Below are positions 1-6,346 of a DNA stretch of 32,081 nt, in pieces. The position numbers and the translations under genes were made by a program. A model generated the notes under the pieces. It was not told where the DNA came from and searched no databases. It was given only the letters and a program-made list of their open reading frames with translations. Every line of letters starts with the position of its first letter. The first letter of the stretch is position 1. This stretch comes from Streptomyces niveus (GTDB lineage Bacteria > Actinomycetota > Actinomycetes > Streptomycetales > Streptomycetaceae), in the NCBI RefSeq assembly GCF_001723055.1, contig NZ_MDCR01000091.1:1-32081 (forward strand), given 5' to 3'.

Positions 1-21
1 CCAATTGGCGACCGGCCCACC
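1..21. repeat. Left half of terminal palindrome / 21-bp terminal inverted repeat
   Basis: The first 21 bases are the exact reverse complement of the last 21 bases (32061-32081). Bases 1-12 are part of the 16-bp palindrome GTCGCCAATTGGCGAC found elsewhere in the window. If the ends are joined through the shared CCAATTGG, the junction becomes a perfect 34-bp palindrome with 15-bp arms (GGTGGGCCGGTCGCC) around AATT. This fits a circular plasmid cut at the palindrome, but also a contig broken there. Confidence 0.8.
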
Positions 22-55
22 TCCCCCTTGCACGCCTTGATGGAGAGGCACACCC

Positions 56-241
56 ATGTCGCACTGCACCAACCCCACCGTGCTGGAGCGGATCTCCGAC
101 GCCGACCTGCGCGCCGACAGCCGCGCGGAGTGGCTGGCCGGGGAGTACCGCGCCGGCGAGTACCCGACCGCCCACGTCCACTACGACCTGACCGACGCCG
201 CGTTCGTCGTCGTCGCCCCGCAGGGGGGTGCGTCCGCGTGA
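56..241 (+). CDS. Small hypothetical protein (61 aa)
   Basis: I do not recognise the family. The ATG is preceded by a purine-rich ribosome binding site (ggagagg, about 8 bases upstream), and the codons have strong G/C third positions. The product is acidic, with no membrane segment and no cysteine motif; its middle part (LAGEYRAGEYPTAHVHYDL) looks like a small alpha/beta fold. The stop overlaps the GTG of the next gene by 4 bases, so the two are translationally coupled. It is the first gene of the left-hand operon. If the plasmid is circular it directly follows the small genes at 31678-32053 and would be transcribed from the promoter at 31536. Confidence 0.6.
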   Translation: MSHCTNPTVLERISDADLRADSRAEWLAGEYRAGEYPTAHVHYDLTDAAFVVVAPQGGASA

Positions 242-510
242 CCGTCGCCCGCGAACGCCTCATCGCCCTGGCCGCCCTCGTCTTCTCCGTGCTGGTCATG
301 GCCACCTCCGTGGACATCGGCCGCAACGCGATCGAGGCGGCCCTGTCCGGGCTGACCGCGTACGGCACTGTCGTGGTGCTGGCCGCGCTCGGTCTGTCCG
401 TGGGGCTCCGGAAGATCTGGAAGGCCAGCAAGACCGTGCTGGCCGTCGCCGTCGTGATCGCCCTCGTCCTGTTCGGGATGGGCAAGGCCGTGGCCGAGGT
501 GATGAGCTGA
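238..510 (+). CDS. Small membrane protein with three predicted helices (90 aa)
   Basis: The protein has three hydrophobic stretches, near residues 8-24, 40-56 and 66-83, separated by short charged loops (RLKIWKASK-like basic loop after the second). It is therefore almost certainly an inner membrane protein, but I do not recognise the family. The GTG start is chosen because GTGA overlaps the stop of the preceding gene; the longer in-frame reading upstream overlaps that gene in another frame and looks spurious. The stop overlaps the ATG of the ASCH gene by one base. Small membrane proteins in Streptomyces plasmid operons are often spread or transfer proteins; that role is only inferred here. 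Confidence 0.65.
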   Translation: MTVARERLIALAALVFSVLVMATSVDIGRNAIEAALSGLTAYGTVVVLAALGLSVGLRKIWKASKTVLAVAVVIALVLFGMGKAVAEVMS

Positions 511-938
511 TGCGCGCTCTCACCATCCGCCAGCCGTGGGCGGCCGCCATCACCTACGCGGACAAGCGCGTGGAGAACAGGGTGTGGCCGACCTCGTACC
601 GGGGCCCCGTACTCATCCACGCGGGCAAGACCGTGGACCGTCGCCACGGCCCCATGGTCGCCGCCGTGGTGCGCGGGCTGCAGCTGGACCTGGGGGCCGT
701 GCTCGCGGTCGCCCGGATCACCGACTGCCACCCGGACGACGGGGAGTGCACCCCGTGGTCGACCACCGGGAACTTCCACTTCGTCCTGGACGAGGTGACC
801 GCCCTCCCGCTCCCGATCCCGTGGGCGGGCGCACAGCAGCTGTGGACCCCGCCGACCGTCCTCGTGGAGAAGGTGCGCGAGCAGCTGTCGAGCGAGACCG
901 CCGCCCACGTTCTGCGTGAGGAGGCGGGCCCGTGCTGA
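510..938 (+). CDS. ASCH-domain protein (142 aa)
   Basis: The N-terminus MRALTIRQPWAAAI followed by KRVENRVWPTSYRGPVLIHAGK is the typical opening of ASCH-domain proteins: the substrate-pocket Q-P-W-A motif, the E-N-R motif and the hydrophobic strand G-P-V-L-I-H-A. Near residue 68 a strand (GAVLAVARITDC) continues the beta barrel, and W-x-T-x-N-F-H-F-V-L follows. ASCH folds resemble PUA domains and are thought to bind RNA or modified nucleotides; some are amidohydrolases acting on N4-acetylcytidine. Placement just before a cytosine-C5 methyltransferase, which it overlaps by 7 bases, suggests a link to modified cytosine, but that is inference. The ATG overlaps the previous stop. Confidence 0.75.
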   Translation: MRALTIRQPWAAAITYADKRVENRVWPTSYRGPVLIHAGKTVDRRHGPMVAAVVRGLQLDLGAVLAVARITDCHPDDGECTPWSTTGNFHFVLDEVTALPLPIPWAGAQQLWTPPTVLVEKVREQLSSETAAHVLREEAGPC

Positions 939-2482
939 CCGTCTACGACGAGTTCGCCGGGGTCGGCGGCTCCAGCAAGGGCGCCACCGCGGTGAAGGAC
1001 CGGGAGGGCAAGCCGCTCACGGAACTCATCTTCGCGGCGAACCACAAGAAGGACGCCGTGGAGGACCACGCCCGCAACTTCCCGGACGCCGACCACTTCG
1101 AGGGCGACGTGGCCCGCGCGAAGATCGAGACCTTTCCCCGGGCGGACATCTTCTGGGCGAGCCCGTCGTGCCCGCCGTGGAGCAACGCGCGGGGCAAGCG
1201 CCGGGACTTCGACAACTCCACCCAGGGCGTGCTGTTCGGGGAGAGCGAGCCGGACCCGGAGATCAAGCGGGCCCGCGCGCTCATGGAGGAGGTCCCGCGC
1301 TACCTGAACGCGATGATCCTGCGGGGCAAGCCCGTGCTGTGCGGAGTCGTGGAGAACGTCGTGGAGTGCCGCAAGTGGGACCAGTGGGGCCGCTGGCTCC
1401 GCGAGGTCCGGTGCGGGGGCCTGTACGAGGTCCGCGTGATCGCGGTCAACTCCATGCACGTCAAGGCCCGGGGGAGCCGCAGGGCTCCGCAGTCGAGGAA
1501 CCGCCTGTTCGTCGCCTACTGGCTCAAGAGCTTGGGCCGGACGCCGGACTGGAACAAGTGGCTGCGGCCCCGGGCGTACTGCCAGGTGTGCGACGCCACG
1601 GTGTCGGCCATGCAGGTGTTCAAGCGCCTGAACGTCGACATGGGCGCGTACGGGCGCAACGGCCAGTATTGGTACCGGTGCCCGAATGCGAAGTGCCGCA
1701 ACGCGATCGTGGAGCCCGAGGTGATGCCCGCCTCTGCCGTCATCGACTGGTCGATTGAGGGCCGCCGGATCGCGGACCGGGACGAGCCCCTGGCCGACGC
1801 CACCATGGAGCGGATCGCCCGGGGCATCGCGAAGTTCGCGAAGCCGTTCACGGTGCCCGCCGGCGGGACCTGGCGGACCGAGCCCGTGTCGGTCGAGGAA
1901 CCCATGCCGACCCGCACGACCCGCGAGACGGACGCCCTGGCCGTGCCGCCCTTGCTCATCCCGACCGAAGGCCGGGACGGGAAGGTGGCGACGTCGACCG
2001 AGGAGCCGATGCGGACCCAGACCGCCCGCAACGAGACCGGACTGGCCATCCCGCCGTTCCAGATCAGTCTCCGGGGCGGAGGGTCGAAGAAGACCGCGTA
2101 CGGCGTGGACGAGCCCGTGGGCACGGTCAGCGCGAGCGGGAACCACCACGGCCTCGTCACCGGCCAGCGTCTCCTCATCCCGTACTACAGCACCGGCACG
2201 GCCCGCACGGTCGAGGAGCCCGTGGGCACCGTGACCACCCGCGACCGCTGGTCGCTCGCGGAGGTCGAGGAGAACGTCGACCTGGGCGACGTGCGGTTCA
2301 GGATGTTGGAGCCCCACGAGATCGGCGCCGCCATGGCGTTCCCGGACACGTACATCGTCACCGGCAGCAAGCGCGACAAGGTGCGGAAGTACGGGAACGC
2401 GGTCACGCCGCCCGTGGCCGAGGTCATCGTGTCCGCGCTGGTCGAGGCGGTCACCGGTGAGCCGCTGGAGGTGGCGTGGTGA
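932..2482 (+). CDS. C5-cytosine DNA methyltransferase, orphan, phage/plasmid type (516 aa)
   Basis: Motifs of the cytosine-C5 methyltransferase family appear in order. Motif I is FAGVGGSSKG (SAM binding, residues 8-17). Motif IV is SPSCPPWSNARG with catalytic Cys80. Motif VI is V-V-E-N-V-V-E, motif VIII is Q-S-R-N-R-L-F-V, and motif X is Y-G-N-A-V-T-P-P-V near the C-terminus. The target-recognition region holds a four-cysteine zinc-like insert (CQVC ... CPNAKC) and four diverged repeats of the form EEP-x-x-T-x-T. The GTG start overlaps the ASCH gene. No restriction endonuclease gene is adjacent, so it is probably a solitary methyltransferase used for anti-restriction or marking. Its target sequence cannot be read from the gene. 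Confidence 0.9.
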   Translation: MLTVYDEFAGVGGSSKGATAVKDREGKPLTELIFAANHKKDAVEDHARNFPDADHFEGDVARAKIETFPRADIFWASPSCPPWSNARGKRRDFDNSTQGVLFGESEPDPEIKRARALMEEVPRYLNAMILRGKPVLCGVVENVVECRKWDQWGRWLREVRCGGLYEVRVIAVNSMHVKARGSRRAPQSRNRLFVAYWLKSLGRTPDWNKWLRPRAYCQVCDATVSAMQVFKRLNVDMGAYGRNGQYWYRCPNAKCRNAIVEPEVMPASAVIDWSIEGRRIADRDEPLADATMERIARGIAKFAKPFTVPAGGTWRTEPVSVEEPMPTRTTRETDALAVPPLLIPTEGRDGKVATSTEEPMRTQTARNETGLAIPPFQISLRGGGSKKTAYGVDEPVGTVSASGNHHGLVTGQRLLIPYYSTGTARTVEEPVGTVTTRDRWSLAEVEENVDLGDVRFRMLEPHEIGAAMAFPDTYIVTGSKRDKVRKYGNAVTPPVAEVIVSALVEAVTGEPLEVAW

Positions 2483-3162
2483 CCCGCCGCCAGGGCCTGC
2501 AGATGAAGGGCGGCGTGCAGCTGCCGATGTTCGCCGTCGAGGTCGAGCCGGAGCCCGTCACCGCGGCGGGCCCGGCCCGGCCGGCGGCCGCCGAGTGGGC
2601 CGAGGCCCACGGGCTGGAGCTGCAGACCGGCCCGCACGGGTCGGCAGTGCTCAGCCCATGCGGCACCTACCGGTACCGGCTGGACCGGATCTGGGACGAG
2701 GACACCGCGCCCATGGTGTGGGTGATGCTCAACCCGTCCACCGCCGACCACGCCGAGGACGACGCCACGATTCGCCGTTGCACGGCGTTCGCGAAGGCGG
2801 CCGGGCACGGCGGCATGGTCGTGGTGAACCTGTTCGCGCTCCGCTCGAAGGACCCGGGCCAGCTCCGGCAGCACCCCGACCCGATCGGACCGTTCAACGA
2901 GGCCGCGCTGATCGAGGCCACCGACGACGCCGTACGCGTCGCGGCCGCGTGGGGCGACGTCAGCCGCTCCGAGCGCGCCCGCCAGGCCCACGCCGTCACC
3001 GCCCTGTTGGTCGACCACGGCCACTCCCTGGAGTCCCTGGGAGTCACCGGCAAGGGCCACCCCCGACACCCGCTGTACGTGCGCGACGAGACCCAGCTGA
3101 CCCCGTACGACCCGCAGTCGCCAATTGGCGACCGCTCCGCCGAGCCGGAGGTGGACCGGTGA
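2476..3162 (+). CDS. DUF1643 family protein (228 aa)
   Basis: The central part matches DUF1643: YRYRLDRIW, then VWVMLNPSTADHAEDDATIRRC, VVVNLFALRSKDPGQLRQ and G-P-F-N-E, followed by an alpha/beta segment ending GHPRHPLY. DUF1643 proteins are common in phages and plasmids; no reaction is established that I can state with confidence. About 60 residues precede the domain. GTG at 2476 overlaps the methyltransferase by 7 bases; a GTG one codon later is equally possible. The C-terminal tail contains the 16-bp palindrome at 3117-3132, read as QSPIGD in a flexible, charged stretch. The stop overlaps the next GTG by 4 bases. Confidence 0.8.
   Translation: MVTRRQGLQMKGGVQLPMFAVEVEPEPVTAAGPARPAAAEWAEAHGLELQTGPHGSAVLSPCGTYRYRLDRIWDEDTAPMVWVMLNPSTADHAEDDATIRRCTAFAKAAGHGGMVVVNLFALRSKDPGQLRQHPDPIGPFNEAALIEATDDAVRVAAAWGDVSRSERARQAHAVTALLVDHGHSLESLGVTGKGHPRHPLYVRDETQLTPYDPQSPIGDRSAEPEVDR
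3117..3132. repeat. Dispersed palindrome GTCGCCAATTGGCGAC, copy A
   Basis: Perfect 16-bp palindrome inside the 3' end of the DUF1643 gene, translated in frame as Q-S-P-I-G-D. The AATT core is conspicuous in this GC-rich DNA. Identical copies lie at 4625, 5991, 13980 and 29948 and across the window ends. Confidence 0.95.
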
Positions 3163-3596
3163 GCAAGGAGAACGAGGAGTTCAACCCCTGGCGATGGGAC
3201 CGGGACAACGCCCGCAACGGGCAGGCCCGCCTCACCGTCGAGCAGAACGGCCACAAGGTCTCCCTGGACCACCGGGGCGTGTCGATCGACGGACAGCGGA
3301 TCGTCCGGGACGACCCGTCCAAGGGCGACGCGCACGGCTTCCAGATCACCCCGTTCGGAACGGTCATGTACCGGGGCCAGGAGGTGGCCGCCATCGCGCC
3401 CTCCCCGGAAGGCACGGCCAACCCGGGCGAGGTGACCGTGTGGGGCAAGGACGGGCCGACGCTTCCCGAGCGCAGGCAGCGCGACCTGGCCGCACGGGAG
3501 CGTGAGGAGGGCGAGCGGCGCGAGCGGGACGACCGGTACCGCGCCGACCAGCAGCACCAGCAGGAGTTCACCCGAGGACAGGAGATGACGCTGTGA
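3159..3596 (+). CDS. Hypothetical hydrophilic protein (145 aa)
   Basis: Family not recognised. The first 100 residues look like a small beta-rich domain (ARLTVEQNGHKVSLDHRGVS, then ITPFGTVMYRGQEVAAIAP). The last 40 residues are very charged and rich in Arg, Glu and Gln (ERRQRDLAAREREEGERRERD), probably a long helix or coiled coil. The GTG start is set by a GTGA overlap with the previous stop; a longer in-frame extension upstream overlaps the DUF1643 gene and is not credible. The stop overlaps the next gene by 4 bases. The operon position suggests co-expression with the methyltransferase. Confidence 0.65.
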   Translation: MSKENEEFNPWRWDRDNARNGQARLTVEQNGHKVSLDHRGVSIDGQRIVRDDPSKGDAHGFQITPFGTVMYRGQEVAAIAPSPEGTANPGEVTVWGKDGPTLPERRQRDLAAREREEGERRERDDRYRADQQHQQEFTRGQEMTL

Positions 3597-4306
3597 GCGA
3601 CCAGAGCCCCGCGCCGTTCGATCCGGCGCTCTACCTGATCGAGCAGGCCCACCGGCAGCCCGTGCCCCCGACGTTCCGCCCCGGCCCGCAGCTGCCGCCG
3701 AAGCGTTCCGCCGGCCGTTGGCTGTGGGACCACTTCGGGCGCCTGGCCCCGGCCCTGGCGACCACGAGCATGTCCGCGCTCGCGTGGAGCTGGGGGCAGA
3801 ACCTCCCGGACGGCTCCGCCGCCCCGCTGTGGATCACGGGCAGCCTGGCCGCGCTCGCGGGGTGCGCGGGGTGCGTCGCCGCGTCGAAGCAGCACGGCGA
3901 CAACGAGACCGTGCGCGTCTCGTTCGGCGGGGCCGCCGTGCTCGCGTTCGCCGGGGTGACCGCGTGGACGCCGGACTGGCAGCTGGCCACCCTGCTGTGG
4001 GCCGGGTGCACCGCCGCGGTGTACGCGTTCTGCGCACCGCTGTGGCGGGCCGACCGCCGCGAGACCCGCGCTCAGGAACACGAGCTGGTCATGGAGGAGA
4101 CCAAGGGTCTCAACGAGGCCCGGGTGAAGGCGATCGAGACCGCCGGCGCCGTGGCGACGGCTCAGTGGGAGTACCACCAGGAGCAGGCGAAGGTGGCCGC
4201 GATCGTGGCGGCCGCCGACGCCCGCCAGCGCCGCGCGATCCAGCCCGGCCAGGAGCTGGACGTGCAGGCCCTGCTGAAGGCCGCGCAGGTGGCCGAGCTG
4301 AACTGA
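3593..4306 (+). CDS. Multi-pass membrane protein with C-terminal coiled coil (237 aa)
   Basis: A proline-rich N-terminus (about 45 residues) is followed by four hydrophobic segments near residues 50-67, 78-97, 108-124 and 127-148. A long, charged helical tail (150-225) is rich in Ala, Glu and Gln and probably forms a coiled coil in the cytoplasm. I do not recognise the family with certainty. The architecture resembles Streptomyces plasmid spread proteins, which is an inference from topology only. The GTG overlaps the previous stop by 4 bases. It is the last gene of the operon, and a strong terminator follows 17 bases after the stop. Confidence 0.65.
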   Translation: MSDQSPAPFDPALYLIEQAHRQPVPPTFRPGPQLPPKRSAGRWLWDHFGRLAPALATTSMSALAWSWGQNLPDGSAAPLWITGSLAALAGCAGCVAASKQHGDNETVRVSFGGAAVLAFAGVTAWTPDWQLATLLWAGCTAAVYAFCAPLWRADRRETRAQEHELVMEETKGLNEARVKAIETAGAVATAQWEYHQEQAKVAAIVAAADARQRRAIQPGQELDVQALLKAAQVAELN

Positions 4307-4323
4307 CCGACCCGGCAACGACG

Positions 4324-4352
4324 AAGGGCCCCGCCGTCACGGCGGGGCCCTT
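4324..4352. terminator. Bidirectional rho-independent-type hairpin
   Basis: A perfect 13-bp stem AAGGGCCCCGCCG (4324-4336) pairs with 4340-4352 around a TCA loop. It lies between the convergent operon end (4306) and the partition gene end (4367), so it can serve both strands. Only short T runs flank it, as is usual in Streptomyces. Confidence 0.85.
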
Positions 4353-4366
4353 CTGCTGTGCTCGCT

Positions 4367-5215
4367 CTACGAGCCGGAGGGGCCGGGAATCCCGTCCGCC
4401 CGCCGCTGCATCCGTACGGCGGCCGTACGGATGCGGGAGAGGTCCACGGCAGTCTCCGCACGGTGGAACGGCGCCGCGTCGAGCGCCAGCGCCTCGTTCA
4501 GCTGCCGCAACGCCTTCTCCGCCGTGTCGGCAGCAGTCCGGATGGTCTGGCCGACCTTCTCCGCCGTGTCGTCGTCGTCCTCCACCAGCTCCGCGTCCAC
4601 CACCTCGTCCTCGTCCTCGTCACGGTCGCCAATTGGCGACTGGTCGGAGGGGACGCCCAGTCCTTCCTGGTCACGCCGGGCCGCGATCACCGCGGCGGTG
4701 ACCTTCTTCCCGCCGGACTCCAGCCGGAGGACTTCCACGAAGCGCCGGGCGCCCTCGTCGCCGTTGACCTTGACGACCGGGGCCAGCTCCCGGGCGTGCG
4801 ACTCCACCACGGTGTCGAGCACAGCCGGACCCAGCGGGGCGAGTGCACGGTGGACTAGGGCCAGGTCAATGAGGCGGTACCCGTACGAGCGGTCCCAGCC
4901 CCACCGAGCCTTGACGTAGTGCCCGAACTTCTCGTGCCCCTCCAGCTCCCACAGTCCGGATTCGTTGATCTCGTCCAGGAGCTGGCCGACCTCTACGCGG
5001 TGCCGAGCCTGGAGCCGCCGGAGGCTCTGTTGGTACTGCCCCACGGACGCTTCAATGCGCGCCTCCAGGGCCTGCAGCCGCTCGCGGGGGCTGAGCTCCA
5101 CCTCAGTGTCGGACGACGTCTGTGCGGGCAGCTGAGCGCCGCCGCCACGGGTTGCCAGGCCCGCAGTCAGGACGTCCCCGAAGCTGTCGCTGGCCTTGTC
5201 TGATGCCTTGCTCAC
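4367..5215 (-). CDS. ParB-like plasmid partition partner, putative (282 aa)
   Basis: The gene directly follows parA on the same strand, with a GTGA overlap (start GTG at 5215), the usual position of a centromere-binding protein. It has a disordered N-terminus (1-45), a helical region (45-90) and a conserved-looking block FGHYVKARWGWDRSYGYRLIDLA near residues 103-125, which probably forms a helix-turn-helix. More helices follow (to about 190), then a very acidic tail with DEDEDEVVDAELVEDDDD. It lacks the classic chromosomal ParB nuclease-like domain, so the assignment rests on context and fold guess. The 16-bp palindrome at 4625 lies in its linker as QSPIGD. It may bind that palindrome (inference). 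Confidence 0.6.
   Translation of the reverse strand: MSKASDKASDSFGDVLTAGLATRGGGAQLPAQTSSDTEVELSPRERLQALEARIEASVGQYQQSLRRLQARHRVEVGQLLDEINESGLWELEGHEKFGHYVKARWGWDRSYGYRLIDLALVHRALAPLGPAVLDTVVESHARELAPVVKVNGDEGARRFVEVLRLESGGKKVTAAVIAARRDQEGLGVPSDQSPIGDRDEDEDEVVDAELVEDDDDTAEKVGQTIRTAADTAEKALRQLNEALALDAAPFHRAETAVDLSRIRTAAVRMQRRADGIPGPSGS
4625..4640. repeat. Dispersed palindrome GTCGCCAATTGGCGAC, copy B
   Basis: Exact copy inside the parB-like gene, read on the minus strand as Q-S-P-I-G-D within an acidic linker. It lies 1.5 kb from copy A and 1.4 kb from copy C, so the partition locus is bracketed and entered by these sites. Confidence 0.95.
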
Positions 5216-5892
5216 CGCGCCACCACGTCCAGAACCTCCCGTGCCATCCGGTCCATCGGTGAACCGGACTTGACCTTGATCGGTTGCTTGAAGATATGCG
5301 CCGGGCCGTTCATCGCGCTGGAGAATTTGAACCGCGAGGCGAGCACCGGGTACTGGGCGGCCGTCAGCTTCTCCTCCAGCTTGTCCGCCGCGACGCCCTG
5401 GCCGACCATCGTCAGCATGACGTGCAGCTCCGGGTACGGGGCCCCCGTGTTCTTCAGTTGCTGGACGTAGCCCAGTACGGACGTCGCCCGATCCACTTCA
5501 TTGGGTGTGGGCTGCAGGCACAGAATCACCTTGTCGACCGCGCTCATCACCGTCAGGTGCGGGCCGTCGTCGTGCTTCTCCCAGGCGGCCGTGTCGAGCA
5601 GGCACACGCCCTTCTCCGGACACAGGCGCTGTGCTTCCTGCCGGATGTGGTGCACCGCCGGCGCGGGGTAGACCGGGGCGCCGAGGTCGACCGCGTTCGC
5701 GTGCGTGTAGAGGGTGCCGTGCTCGCTCTTGCCTGGCACGTCGGTGTCGATCGCGACGCAGGGGACGCCGTACGACTTCCAGTGAGCCAGCAGGTAGGCG
5801 AGCAGAGTCGACTTGCCCGCGCCACCCTTTCCGATGAAGGCGACCCGGCGGCCCTGGGCAGGCAGCACCGGAATGGGGCGAGGTTTCGTCAT
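5212..5892 (-). CDS. parA: ParA-family partition ATPase (226 aa)
   Basis: A deviant Walker A motif KGGAGKST at residues 22-29 follows a short strand VAFIG. It is followed by VAIDTDVPG (A' motif with Asp), VCLLDTAAW (Walker B-like) and VDKVILCLQPTPNEVDRA (switch region), as in ParA/MinD-like ATPases. Members bind DNA non-specifically with ATP and move or anchor plasmid copies through their ParB partner. At 226 residues it is a short ParA without an N-terminal DNA-binding domain. ATG at 5892 is chosen; a TAGCGT -10-like box lies at 5901-5906 on the minus strand, 14 bases before the ATG, suggesting a nearly leaderless mRNA. The longer upstream reading runs through the non-coding repeat. Confidence 0.85.
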   Translation of the reverse strand: MTKPRPIPVLPAQGRRVAFIGKGGAGKSTLLAYLLAHWKSYGVPCVAIDTDVPGKSEHGTLYTHANAVDLGAPVYPAPAVHHIRQEAQRLCPEKGVCLLDTAAWEKHDDGPHLTVMSAVDKVILCLQPTPNEVDRATSVLGYVQQLKNTGAPYPELHVMLTMVGQGVAADKLEEKLTAAQYPVLASRFKFSSAMNGPAHIFKQPIKVKSGSPMDRMAREVLDVVAR

Positions 5893-5990
5893 GGCACCGG
5901 ACGCTACCGCCCCACGCCGTGATCGAGAGGCCCGACCGGCGCACCGCAGGCAGCTTGTACGACCGAGGCGCCCGTTCAGCTCCGGGGGCA

Positions 5991-6006
5991 GTCGCCAATT
6001 GGCGAC
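5991..6006. repeat. Dispersed palindrome GTCGCCAATTGGCGAC, copy C
   Basis: Exact copy in the intergenic region about 100 bases upstream of parA and 27 bases before the 272-bp repeat. It is the only complete copy inside the window that is clearly outside genes. Apart from this site and the repeat, I see nothing gene-like between 5893 and 6344. Confidence 0.95.
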
Positions 6007-6032
6007 CGGGAGCAGGTGCGGGTGAGGGAAGA

Positions 6033-6304
6033 CGCGGGGCTCTGCCCCACACCCCGGCCACCCTGCGGAGGGGGTGGGGGCACGGCTCGGTGGGTGCGGG
6101 TTGTGGGTGGTGGAGATGGTGGTGGGTCGCGGTGCGGCCCCCTCGTCGGACGGCACCCAGAGGGCACCACACCGCCCGCCGGCCATCCAGGACGCCTACG
6201 GCGCCGCTTCGCGGTCGGGCAAGCCCGATCCTGGACAGCCGACGAACGGCGCGGTAGGGCTTCGCCTGCCGCCCAACGAGGGAACCACCCCGCTCAGCCC
6301 GGAC
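6033..6304. repeat. 272-bp structured direct repeat, copy 1
   Basis: It is nearly identical to 26003-26275 in the same orientation; the only difference I see is one G in a run (5 versus 6). The first half holds GGGGC-tct-GCCCC and a G-tract-rich stretch with at least five GGG or longer runs (6070-6135), a possible G-quadruplex. The second half holds CGGGC-aa-GCCCG nested in a longer fold between TCCAGGA and TCCTGGA. Codons differ in every frame from real genes nearby. Each copy ends 37-66 bases upstream of a rightward gene. Confidence 0.85.
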
Positions 6305-6340
6305 CGATGCCGCAGGCAGCACGCAGGGCGAGGAGCCGGT

Positions 6341-6346
6341 TACGGT
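6341..6346 (+). promoter_or_regulatory. Possible -10 box TACGGT for the 6345/6354 gene
   Basis: TACGGT lies 13 bases before ATG 6354, the spacing seen at other leaderless starts in this window. An upstream -35 is not clear. The alternative is the GTG at 6345 with a ribosome binding site aggag at 6331-6335. Confidence 0.35.

Noticed and set aside
554..2317. Minus-strand frame opposite the methyltransferase
   Set aside because: Shadow of the real rightward operon; no motifs, and the overlapping stop/start chain is on the other strand.
6074..6344. Reading frames running through the 272-bp repeat, also present in copy 2
   Set aside because: Frames differ by the one-base indel between copies, lack start signals and have unusual codon use; the repeat looks non-coding.
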